Shown in pieces: positions 1 through 9,447 of a stretch of DNA of 10,148 nt. The notes under the pieces were generated by a model. That model ran no database searches. It was not told the DNA's origin and saw nothing but the letters and a program-made list of their open reading frames with translations. Every line of letters begins with the position of its first letter. Position 1 is the stretch's first letter. The stretch is from JAKEHZ01 sp035280505 (GTDB lineage: Bacteria > Acidobacteriota > Blastocatellia > RBC074). Location: contig DATEFT010000491.1 of the NCBI GenBank assembly GCA_035280505.1, forward strand, positions 1 to 10,148. Reading direction: 5' to 3'. The position numbers and the translations under genes are program-made.

Positions 1-1
1 C

Positions 2-703
2 ACCCTCCGGATCAATCTGCCGGCGATTACCTTGCCCGTCGGCCCCCCGCTCGTGCCGACGCTCGTGGGCAACCCCAACACCAGGTCCGAGGAGCTGCGC
101 GCTTATGAGTTCGGTTACCGCCACCAACCGAGCAAGAAGCTATCGTTCGACCTGGCGACCTTCTACAATCTTTACGACCGGCTGCAGACCATCGAACCCG
201 GCCAGCCCTTCTTCGAGCCCGCGCCGGGGATCCCGCACCTGGTCCTCCCGCTCAATTTCAACAAGCTGTCGCGGGGCGAGACCTACGGCGCGGAGCTCTC
301 GGCCAATCTGGACCTGAACTCGCGCTGGAAACTTCAAGGCAGCTACACCTTTCTGCGGGAACAGATCCATCTCTACCCGGGGAGCCACAGCGGGACGAGC
401 GAGGCCAGCGAGGGCGAGAACCCGCGGCACCAATTCCAGGTCCATTCCTTCTTCAAGCTGCCCCGTAATTTCGAACTGGATGCCGCCCTCTACCGGGTCT
501 CGCGCCTGTCAAGCGTGCAGATTCCCGGCTATACGCGGCTCGATGCGCGGTTCGGATGGAAGGCCGGGGAGAGCTTCGAGTTGAGCCTGGGGTTGCAGAA
601 CCTGCTCGACGACCGGCATCCCGAATATAACAGCCAGATCATCGGGGCCGTCACGAGTCAGCCCAAGCGCAGCATCTATGGAAAGGCGGCCTGGAGATTT
701 TAG
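2..703 (+). CDS. TonB-dependent outer-membrane receptor, C-terminal part (copy 1; 5' end outside window)
   Basis: This is the last 233 codons of a TonB-dependent receptor; the reading frame is open back to base 2, so the gene starts upstream of the window. The visible part is the C-terminal beta-barrel: alternating aromatic and polar strands, a late LGLQNLLDDRHPEY segment and a terminal AWRF ending in Phe, the usual signal for BAM-mediated outer-membrane insertion. It aligns along its whole length with the end of the next gene: SEELRAYEFGYR versus SEEFRAYELGYR, LATFYNLYDRL versus LATFYNFYDRL, and KRSIYGKAAWRF versus KRSIYGKVAWRF. The two are therefore tandem paralogues. The family imports siderophores, vitamin B12, sugars or other ligands using TonB/ExbBD energy; the substrate cannot be read from this fragment. 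The stop TAG directly abuts the next ATG. The family is certain, the ligand unknown. Confidence 0.93.
   Translation, partial: TLRINLPAITLPVGPPLVPTLVGNPNTRSEELRAYEFGYRHQPSKKLSFDLATFYNLYDRLQTIEPGQPFFEPAPGIPHLVLPLNFNKLSRGETYGAELSANLDLNSRWKLQGSYTFLREQIHLYPGSHSGTSEASEGENPRHQFQVHSFFKLPRNFELDAALYRVSRLSSVQIPGYTRLDARFGWKAGESFELSLGLQNLLDDRHPEYNSQIIGAVTSQPKRSIYGKAAWRF
693..696 (+). promoter_or_regulatory. Possible Shine-Dalgarno for receptor copy 2 (GGAG)
   Basis: GGAG lies seven bases before the ATG at 704 and supports that start. It sits inside the conserved C-terminal Trp-Arg codons of copy 1, so it may be fortuitous. It matters because it decides between the ATG at 704 and the TTG at 764. Confidence 0.4.
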
Positions 704-2791
704 ATGAGGCTTGGACCCGGACGCCGAACCAGGAGCATCAGACCGGCGCAACCCTCGACACGGTTGCGCCGGTTTTGCCGTCCCCGCCGCTGGCGGCTGC
801 TGCCGCTCTGCGCGGCCTGGATCGGCCTGGCGGTCGCCGCCGTCTGGGCGCAGAACCCTCCCCCCGATCTGACGGCGGTCAGTCTGGAGGATCTGATGAG
901 CATCGAGGTCACCTCGGCCTCGAAGAAAGAGGAGAAACTCTTTCAGACCGCCGCCGCGATCTACGTCATCACCCAGGAAGAGATTCGCCGCTCCGGCCTG
1001 ACCAGCATTCCCGAACTGCTGCGCCTGGCCCCGGGCCTGGAGGTGGCGCGGATCGACGGCAGCAAGTGGGCGATCAGCTCCCGCGGCTTCAACGGCCGCT
1101 TCGCCAACAAGCTGCTGATCCTGATCGACGGGCGCAGCATCTACTCGCCGGAGTCGGGCGGGGTCTATTGGGAGTCGCAGAATCTGCCGGTCGAGGAGAT
1201 CGAACGGATCGAGGTCATCCGCGGCCCCGGCGGCACGCTCTGGGGCGCCAACGCCGTCAACGGCATCATCAACATCATCACCAAACACACCATCGACACG
1301 CTGGGCGGATTGGCGACGGCCGGCGGCGGGTCCGAGGATCGGGGATTCGGCAGCGTCCACTACGGCAGCCTGATCGGACAGCACGCCTCGTATCGCGTCT
1401 ATGCCCGATATTTCAACCGCCAGGGGCTCGCGACCGCTTCGGGCCTCGACGCCCGGGACGAACAACGAGCGACCCAGGGCGGGTTCCGCCTCGACTGGCA
1501 AGCCTCCGAACGCGACGCCCTGACCGTCCATGGAGATCTCTACGACAGCCACCTCCAGGAGACGTCGAGCGCGCTCTCGCTCGCCGCGCCCTTTGCGCCG
1601 CCCGCCCCCTCGCCGAGCGGGCTCTCCGGCGGGAACGTGCTGGCGCGATGGAACCGCGTCTTTTCAGAGAGTTCCGATCTGGCGTTCCAGTTCTACTTCG
1701 ATCGCTCGCGCCGCGAGACCCGCGACGCGGGAGTCAGAATCGACACGTTCGACCTCGACCTCCAGTATCGGTTCGCTCTCGGCCGGCGGCAGAATCTGAC
1801 CTCCGGACTCAGTTACCGGCTGATCGCCGATCAGACCAACAGCAACAGCGGCACGCCGGTCCAGTTCAATCCGAAAGCGCAGCGGGTGCAGATCTTCAGC
1901 GCTCTGGTCCAGGATGAGTTGACGCTGATCAAAGACCGGCTGCGGTTGACGCTCGGCACCAAGGTGGAACACAACGATTACACCGGCTTCGAGACGCAAC
2001 CCAGCGCCCGGCTGCTCTGGACGCCGAGCGGCAATCAAACGATCTGGGCCGCGGTCTCGCGCGCGATCAGAACGCCGGCCCGCGTCTATCAGGGGCTCCG
2101 GATCAATACCGTGGCGATGCCCAATCCCGGCGGGCTCCCCACCATCATCGCCATCTTCGGGGACCGCAGCACCAGCTCCGAAGAGTTTCGCGCCTACGAG
2201 CTGGGCTACCGCGTTCAGCCCGGGCGCCGGCTCTCGCTGGATCTCGCGACCTTCTACAATTTCTACGACCGGCTGACGGCCTTCGAGCGCGGAACGCCTT
2301 TCCTCGAGGCCGAACCGCAACCGCACCTGCTGGTGCCGTTCGTCTTCAACAACGCGCTGCGCGGCGAGAACTACGGCCTGGAAGCCTCCGCCAACCTGGA
2401 GCTCACCAACCGGTGGAAGGTTCGGGCCGGATATTCATTCCTGAAATCGCATCTGCGCAGCAAGCAGCCCGATCCCTTCGATCTGGCGGCGCGGTTCGGC
2501 GGCGCCAGCCCGCAGCATCAATTCCAGTTTCATTCCTACTTCAGACTCCCTCGCGGCTTCGAACTGGATGGATCGCTCTACCGCATCTCCCGCTTGCCGG
2601 CGCCGCAAATCCCCGGTTATACGCGGCTGGATTTGAGGCTCGGCTGGCGAGTGCGCGAGAACCTGCGGTTGAATCTGGGGCTGCAGAACCTGCTCGATGA
2701 CCGCCACCCGGAGTTCAATAACTATGACGTACTGGTCGTGCCGAGCCAGGTTAAACGCAGCATCTATGGGAAGGTGGCCTGGAGGTTTTGA
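704..2791 (+). CDS. TonB-dependent outer-membrane receptor (copy 2, complete)
   Basis: A 695-residue TonB-dependent receptor of usual length. Residues 1-49 form an export signal with a long Arg-rich n-region and a hydrophobic core ending AAVWA before Q50. A TonB-box-like IEVTSAS segment lies near residues 67-73. The plug domain spans about 76-195 and includes SSRGFNGRFANKLL, LIDGRSIYSP and the hallmark IERIEVIRGPGGTLWGANAVNGIINII (cut here into known plug motifs, residues 166-192). The rest is beta-barrel ending in AWRF. Plug sequences of this type are common in receptors annotated only as siderophore or vitamin transporters, so the substrate is unknown. The ATG at 704 has a GGAG seven bases upstream, but that GGAG also encodes the conserved Trp-Arg of copy 1. 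A TTG at 764 would give a compact signal peptide of about 29 residues and is a real alternative start. A hairpin lies between the two starts. Confidence 0.94.
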   Translation: MRLGPGRRTRSIRPAQPSTRLRRFCRPRRWRLLPLCAAWIGLAVAAVWAQNPPPDLTAVSLEDLMSIEVTSASKKEEKLFQTAAAIYVITQEEIRRSGLTSIPELLRLAPGLEVARIDGSKWAISSRGFNGRFANKLLILIDGRSIYSPESGGVYWESQNLPVEEIERIEVIRGPGGTLWGANAVNGIINIITKHTIDTLGGLATAGGGSEDRGFGSVHYGSLIGQHASYRVYARYFNRQGLATASGLDARDEQRATQGGFRLDWQASERDALTVHGDLYDSHLQETSSALSLAAPFAPPAPSPSGLSGGNVLARWNRVFSESSDLAFQFYFDRSRRETRDAGVRIDTFDLDLQYRFALGRRQNLTSGLSYRLIADQTNSNSGTPVQFNPKAQRVQIFSALVQDELTLIKDRLRLTLGTKVEHNDYTGFETQPSARLLWTPSGNQTIWAAVSRAIRTPARVYQGLRINTVAMPNPGGLPTIIAIFGDRSTSSEEFRAYELGYRVQPGRRLSLDLATFYNFYDRLTAFERGTPFLEAEPQPHLLVPFVFNNALRGENYGLEASANLELTNRWKVRAGYSFLKSHLRSKQPDPFDLAARFGGASPQHQFQFHSYFRLPRGFELDGSLYRISRLPAPQIPGYTRLDLRLGWRVRENLRLNLGLQNLLDDRHPEFNNYDVLVVPSQVKRSIYGKVAWRF
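742..776 (+). terminator. Hairpin plus T run: candidate intrinsic terminator or attenuator
   Basis: Bases 742-753 (ACCGGCGCAACC) are exactly complementary to 762-773 (GGTTGCGCCGGT). This gives a 12-bp GC-rich stem with an 8-base loop, followed by three more T residues after the paired T at 773. This is terminator-like for + strand transcription reading out of receptor copy 1. It lies 39 bases inside the reading frame of copy 2 if that gene starts at 704. It may terminate the copy 1 transcript, attenuate copy 2, or be a chance inverted repeat; the U tract is short. Confidence 0.4.
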
Positions 2792-2831
2792 CCGAAATTG
2801 CCGATACGGGAAGTTTAGGGAGTCATTCATA

Positions 2832-2924
2832 TCGCTCCATCCCGAGTTTAGCGGCTCCGTTCAAGGCGCACTTTTGAGTGAGATTCAATGTCGCAGCTTC
2901 GGAAAGGCGGCCTGGAATTTTTAA
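2832..2924 (+). pseudogene. Vestige of a third TonB-dependent receptor (last 30 codons and stop)
   Basis: Read in the frame ending at the TAA of 2922-2924, this stretch encodes SLHPEFSGSVQGALL, then SEIQC, then RSFGKAAWNF and stop. It aligns without gaps to the last 30 codons and stop of receptor copy 1 (611-703, beginning DRHPEYN and ending GKAAWRF). By hand count 12 of 30 residues are identical, with further conservative changes (Tyr/Phe, Ile/Val, Val/Leu, Gln/Glu). The 16-base run GGAAAGGCGGCCTGGA is exact at the same offset. No receptor homology is visible upstream: the family's LGLQNLLDD segment is absent, and the frame runs back into copy 2 only as an out-of-frame reading. It is best read as the surviving 3' end of a deleted receptor copy. 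Its stop overlaps the start of the yfiR-like gene, which may explain its survival. Confidence 0.7.
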
Positions 2925-3574
2925 TGGGGGGGACAACTCCAATCGAAATTGGCAGTGACAGCAGACCGGGCAGGAGCGCGGCCGGACGACCGGCTCTGGG
3001 CCGGCGTCCGCTCTGGAGCTGGCTGGCTCGCCTGACCCTGATCCTGGCGTTGGCGCTGGCCCCTCCGGGAGCCTCGCTGGCCGCTCAGGCGCCCAGCGAG
3101 TATCAGGTCAAGGCGGCTTTTCTCTTCAATTTTGCGAAGTTCATCGAGTGGCCTCCCGAAACGTTCACGCCGGGCAATGCCCCGCTCATCCTGGGGGTCC
3201 TGGGCGATGACCCATTCGGCGACATCATCGATCAGACCATCAGCGGCAAGACCGTCAACGGCCGGCAACTGGTGGTCAAACGATTGAAATGGGGGCAGAA
3301 CCTCAAGGAGTGTCAGATTCTCTTCATCAGCGCCTCGGAACGGAAACGTCTGCCTCAGATCTGCGAGATGCTCAAAGGGGCGAGCGTCCTGACCGTCAGC
3401 GAGGTGGAGAAGTTCGCGCAACAGGGCGGCATCATCAACCTGGTTATGGAAGAGAACAAAGTTCGGTTCGATATCAACACGAACGTCGCCGAACAGGCGC
3501 GGCTCAAGATCAGCTCGAAGCTGCTGGCTCTGGCCAAATCGATCATCGGCGAGCACCGCGCGGGGAGGAATTAA
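2924..3574 (+). CDS. YfiR-family (DUF4154) secreted periplasmic protein
   Basis: A 216-residue protein with the complete YfiR/DUF4154 pattern. An N-terminal export signal (hydrophobic core about residues 38-54, probable cleavage near SLAA before Q55) precedes YQVKAAFLFNFAKFIEWP at 60-77. Later come CQILFISASER (130-140), LTVSEVEKFAQQGGIINLV (156-174) and VRFDINTNVAEQARLKISSKLLALAK. Two cysteines, C130 and C147, could pair in the periplasm. In Pseudomonas, YfiR binds the periplasmic side of the diguanylate cyclase YfiN and represses it. Here the next gene, two bases away, encodes a protein with YfiN-like CHASE8-HAMP input but a kinase output, so a repressor or ligand-sensing partner role is inferred. 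I chose ATG 2924 (TAATG overlap with the receptor vestige); ATG 2888 would add 12 residues read from the vestige in another frame. The n-region is unusually long (about 35 residues). Confidence 0.92.
   Translation: MGGTTPIEIGSDSRPGRSAAGRPALGRRPLWSWLARLTLILALALAPPGASLAAQAPSEYQVKAAFLFNFAKFIEWPPETFTPGNAPLILGVLGDDPFGDIIDQTISGKTVNGRQLVVKRLKWGQNLKECQILFISASERKRLPQICEMLKGASVLTVSEVEKFAQQGGIINLVMEENKVRFDINTNVAEQARLKISSKLLALAKSIIGEHRAGRN
3562..3569 (+). promoter_or_regulatory. Strong Shine-Dalgarno (GGGGAGGA) for the CHASE8 hybrid kinase
   Basis: GGGGAGGA inside the last codons of the yfiR-like gene lies seven bases before the ATG at 3577. It fixes that start over in-frame sites further upstream, which lie inside yfiR, and points to tight translational coupling of the two genes. 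Confidence 0.8.
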
Positions 3575-3576
3575 GA

Positions 3577-5973
3577 ATGCAGGCGTTCAACAATCTTTCC
3601 ATCAAGCGCAAGCTGACCCTGATCATCATGTTGATCAGCACGGTCGCGTTGCTGCTGGCCTGTATCTCGTTCATCTTTTATGACCTGATCATCTCGCGCA
3701 AGGCCATGGTTCGGGACCTGGCGACCGTCGCGGAGATGGTCGGCACCAACAGTTCGGCCCCGCTTTTGTTCTACGACCCGAGTTCCGCCAAGGAGGTCCT
3801 GGCGGCCCTCAAAGCCAAACCGCAGATCGTCTCCGCCTGCATCTACGAGAAGAACGGCAAACCCTTCGCCAAGTACCTGCGGGGCGACCCGACCGGCAAC
3901 TTCACGCCGCCCGCCCCCCAACCGGACGGCAGCCTGTTCGCCGCCGACCGCCTGGTGCTCTTTCAACGGATCGCCCTCGACGGCGAAACGGTCGGCGTGG
4001 TCTACCTGGAGTCCGATCTCCAGGAGCTGCACTCCCGTCTCAAACGATACGCCGGAATCCTGGTCATCATCATCTCGGCCTCGTCCCTCATCGCCTTCGG
4101 ACTCTCCTCCAAGCTGCAACGCATCATCTCCGAACCGATCACGCATCTGGCGCTGGTCGCGCGGGTCGTCTCGACCGAGAAGAACTATGCGCTCCGCGCC
4201 ACCAAGAACGGCGACGACGAGCTGGGCCTGTTGATCGACGGCTTCAACGAGATGCTGGGCCAGATTCAGGCCCGCGACGAGGAGCTGCAGCGCAACCGCG
4301 AACTGCTGGAGGAGAAGGTCGCGCTCCGCACCGCCGAACTGCGCGCCGTCAACTCCCAGTTGACAGTGGCCAAGGTCAAGGCCGAAGAGGCCAGTCACGC
4401 CAAGAGCGAGTTCCTGGCCAACATGAGCCATGAGATCCGGACCCCCATGAACGGCATTCTCGGGATGACCGAACTGATGCTCGACACCGAGCTCAGCCTC
4501 GAGCAGCGGGATTACCTGGGCATGATCAAGAACTCCGCCGACTCGCTGCTGACGGTCATCAACGACATCCTGGACTTCTCCAAGATCGAGGCGCGGAAAC
4601 TGAGCTTGGATCCGACCGGCTTCGAGTTGCGCGAATGCCTCGACGAGACGATGAAGGCCCTGGCCTTGCGGGCGCATCAGAAGGGGCTGGAGCTGACCTG
4701 TTACGTCAAACCCGAGGTGCCCGACGAGGTGATCGGCGACTCCGCCCGCCTGCGTCAGATCATCGTCAACCTGACCGGCAATGCGATCAAGTTCACCAAA
4801 CAGGGCGAGATCGTGATCGAGGTCGCCAGCGAGTGGCAGGTCGGGGACGAGGCCTGCCTGCATTTCATGGTGCGCGACACCGGAATCGGCATTCCCACCG
4901 AGAAACAGGCCCAGATCTTCGAGGCCTTCACCCAGGCCGACGGCTCGACCACCCGCCAGTACGGCGGCACCGGGCTCGGCCTCACCATCTCGATGCAGTT
5001 GGTGACGCTCATGGGTGGGCGCATGTGGGTCGAGAGCGAGCCGGGGAAAGGCAGCACCTTCCACTTCACCGTCTATTTCGGCATCCAGCGCAACCAGACC
5101 CCCAAGGCGGCGCCGGCGGACCAGAACGCGCTCGTCGGGTTGCGCGTGCTGGCGGTCGACGACAACGCCACCAACCGCCGCATCCTCGAGACCACGCTCT
5201 CCGGCTGGGGCATGAAACCGGTCACTATCGCCAGCGGCCCCGCCGCGCTGATGGCCATGTACGAGGCCCGCGACGGCGGGGCGCCGTTCGCGCTGGCCCT
5301 CCTCGATTGCCAGATGCCGGAGATGGACGGCTTTATGCTGGCGATGGAGATTCGCAAGCGGCCCGGGCTGGCCGACACGACCATCATCATGTTGACTTCC
5401 GCCGATCAGAACGGCGACAGCGAACGCTGCCGCGAACTGGGGTTCGCCGCCTATCTGACCAAACCGATCCGGCAATCGGAGTTGCGGAAGAAGATTATCG
5501 CGGCGCTCCAGAAACACGCCCCCGCGCCGCCCACTCCAGCGCCGGAGGCTTCGCCGACGGCCGCCGCCGATTCGGAAGGGGGCCTGCGGATCCTCCTGGC
5601 CGAGGACAACGCCGTCAATCAGAAACTGGCCATCCGCCTGCTCGAGAAACGCGGCTATACCGTGGTGGCCACCAGCAACGGACGCGAGGCCGTGACGGCC
5701 CTTCAGCACGAACGCTTCGACCTGATCCTGATGGACATCCAGATGCCGGAGATGAGCGGCCTGGAAGCCACCGCCGAGATCCGCCAGCAGGAGCAGATCA
5801 CCGGAAAGCACATCCCGATCGTGGCCATGACCGCCAACGCCATGAAGGGTGATCGCGAACGTTACCTGGAGGCCGGCATGGACAACTACGTCTCCAAGCC
5901 GATCAAACCGGCGGAGCTCTTCAAGGTCATTGCGGAGGTGGCGCCGGCCGCGGAGAAGCCCTCGGCCGCCTGA
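3577..5973 (+). CDS. CHASE8-HAMP hybrid sensor histidine kinase with two receiver domains
   Basis: A 798-residue inner-membrane hybrid kinase. Order: TM1 (about 13-36); periplasmic CHASE8 domain (about 40-158, with SAPLLFYDPSSAKEVLAALK and VSACIYEKNGKPFAKY); TM2 (about 160-177); HAMP (about 178-231); coiled coil (232-272); HisKA with phospho-acceptor His285 in NMSHEIRTPMNG; HATPase with N-box Asn402 (NLTGNAIKFT), DTGIGIP, IFEAFTQAD and GGTGLGL; REC1 (about 522-640, acidic pair D528/D529, phospho-acceptor D577 in LLDCQMPEMDG, Lys in LTKP); an Ala/Pro-rich linker; REC2 (about 670-788, acidic E676/D677, phospho-acceptor D720 in LMDIQMPEM, Lys in VSKP). All catalytic residues look intact. There is no HPt domain, so a separate phosphotransfer protein is expected. 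CHASE8-HAMP is also the input of YfiN (TpbB), and the yfiR-like gene directly upstream suggests a YfiR-controlled kinase. Its core is nearly duplicated in the kinase at 6649-9447. Confidence 0.95.
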   Translation: MQAFNNLSIKRKLTLIIMLISTVALLLACISFIFYDLIISRKAMVRDLATVAEMVGTNSSAPLLFYDPSSAKEVLAALKAKPQIVSACIYEKNGKPFAKYLRGDPTGNFTPPAPQPDGSLFAADRLVLFQRIALDGETVGVVYLESDLQELHSRLKRYAGILVIIISASSLIAFGLSSKLQRIISEPITHLALVARVVSTEKNYALRATKNGDDELGLLIDGFNEMLGQIQARDEELQRNRELLEEKVALRTAELRAVNSQLTVAKVKAEEASHAKSEFLANMSHEIRTPMNGILGMTELMLDTELSLEQRDYLGMIKNSADSLLTVINDILDFSKIEARKLSLDPTGFELRECLDETMKALALRAHQKGLELTCYVKPEVPDEVIGDSARLRQIIVNLTGNAIKFTKQGEIVIEVASEWQVGDEACLHFMVRDTGIGIPTEKQAQIFEAFTQADGSTTRQYGGTGLGLTISMQLVTLMGGRMWVESEPGKGSTFHFTVYFGIQRNQTPKAAPADQNALVGLRVLAVDDNATNRRILETTLSGWGMKPVTIASGPAALMAMYEARDGGAPFALALLDCQMPEMDGFMLAMEIRKRPGLADTTIIMLTSADQNGDSERCRELGFAAYLTKPIRQSELRKKIIAALQKHAPAPPTPAPEASPTAAADSEGGLRILLAEDNAVNQKLAIRLLEKRGYTVVATSNGREAVTALQHERFDLILMDIQMPEMSGLEATAEIRQQEQITGKHIPIVAMTANAMKGDRERYLEAGMDNYVSKPIKPAELFKVIAEVAPAAEKPSAA
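4898..5015 (+). repeat. Dispersed direct repeat, unit A (HATPase region of kinase 1)
   Basis: This 118-base stretch matches 8333-8450 at 117 positions by hand alignment. The sole difference is C at 4980 versus G at 8415. It covers the F-box to G2-box of the HATPase domain. It is the best-conserved part of a longer paralogous core shared by the two kinases and suggests recent duplication or gene conversion. Confidence 0.9.
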
Positions 5974-6004
5974 AGCGCCGACTTTGGCCATCGATCACCG
6001 CCTC

Positions 6005-6009
6005 GAGGG
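6005..6009 (+). promoter_or_regulatory. Shine-Dalgarno (GAGGG) for the RedB-like gene
   Basis: GAGGG lies seven bases before the ATG at 6017 within the 43-base spacer after kinase 1. It supports 6017 over the in-frame ATG at 6029. The rest of the spacer (5974-6016) shows no hairpin or convincing promoter. Confidence 0.6.
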
Positions 6010-6016
6010 CCGATTC

Positions 6017-6648
6017 ATGAGAGATGCGATGAGATTACAGAACACGCGCCTGGTATCGATCGCCCTCAGCCTGTGCTGGCTGGGGCTGGTGGGCGTGGGC
6101 CTGAAGATCATCTGGAGATACGAACAGACGCCGGGGACCTCCGCCGCGCCGCCCGCGTCCTGGCCGGCCGAGAGCCGGGTTGAACGCGCGGCGGGCCGCC
6201 CCACGCTGATCATGCTGGCGCACCCGCAGTGCCCCTGTACGCGGGCCAGCATCGGCGAGTTGAACCGGCTCATGGCGCAGAACCAGGGACGGTTGGAGGC
6301 GCGAGTGCTCTTCTATCACCCGCCGGACTTCTCCTCCGAATGGGTCGAGTCGGATCTCTGGCGCAGCGCCGCCGCCATTCCCGGCGTGACCGTCGCCCAC
6401 GATCCGAACGGAGTCGAAGCCCGCCGCTTCCACGCCGCCACCTCGGGGCAGGTCCTGCTCTACGACGCGGGCGGACGATTGCTCTTCGAGGGCGGAATCA
6501 CGGCGTCGCGCGGCCATCACGGCGACAACCTCGGAAGCCGGTCGATTACGTCGTTGCTGTTGGGAGGCGCGGCCGAGGCCACTCGAACTCCGGTCTTCGG
6601 CTGTTCGCTGTTCGCTTCGGACGGTGCGGACCGGGAGGAGACCCAGTC

Positions 6649-6661
<13 letters not shown>
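6017..6661 (+). CDS. RedB-like, membrane-anchored thioredoxin-fold protein
   Basis: A 214-residue protein with one N-terminal membrane segment (about residues 12-33) and no clear cleavage site, so probably anchored in the inner membrane facing the periplasm. The domain begins RPTLIMLAHPQCPCTRASIGEL, where C72 and C74 form a Cys-Pro-Cys motif instead of the thioredoxin CxxC. Further motifs are VLFYHPP, DLWRSAAAIPGV, HDPNGVEARRFHAATSGQVLLYD, GGITASRGHHGDN and TPVFGCSLF with C196. This pattern is one I recall from proteins annotated RedB in planctomycete, myxobacterial and similar genomes; their biochemical role is not established to my knowledge. Its last 13 bases overlap the next kinase gene, which points to translational coupling and a shared role, possibly redox or metal sensing (inference). 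The CPC cysteines may bind a metal or form a disulfide with another Cys. Confidence 0.8.
6634..6640 (+). promoter_or_regulatory. Shine-Dalgarno (GGAGGAG) for the PAS hybrid kinase
   Basis: GGAGGAG inside the 3' end of the RedB-like gene sits eight bases before the ATG at 6649. It fixes that start and gives the 13-base overlap with the RedB-like stop at 6659-6661. Confidence 0.8.

Positions 6662-9443
<2,782 letters not shown>

Positions 9444-9447
<4 letters not shown>

Noticed and set aside
704..850. Twin-arginine (Tat) export of receptor copy 2 because of several Arg pairs
   Set aside because: No S/T-RR-x-F-L-K motif is present before the hydrophobic core. Arg pairs are expected in an Arg-rich n-region, and TonB receptors are exported by Sec.
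2798..2833. Possible promoter in the spacer after receptor copy 2 (TTGCCG with CATATC)
   Set aside because: The -35-like and -10-like hexamers are 24 bases apart and match poorly. The spacer may contain a promoter, but nothing specific can be supported.
2873..2884. Small inverted repeat CACTTTTGAGTG as a terminator after copy 2
   Set aside because: The stem is only four base pairs and no T tract follows it.
2697..2924. A 75-codon small protein starting inside receptor copy 2
   Set aside because: The first part is an out-of-frame reading of copy 2. Only the last 30 codons make sense, and they match the receptor C terminus, so I call a receptor vestige rather than a gene.
3289..3576. Upstream extension of kinase 1 into the yfiR-like gene
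   Set aside because: The extension reads the yfiR-like gene in another frame, while a strong GGGGAGGA precedes ATG 3577 and the protein then starts directly before TM1.
3571..5991. Very long open reading frame on the minus strand opposite kinase 1
   Set aside because: It is antisense to a kinase with every catalytic motif intact, has low-complexity Gly/Asp/Leu/Gln-rich composition and no recognisable domain. Such frames are a normal by-product of high-GC codon usage.
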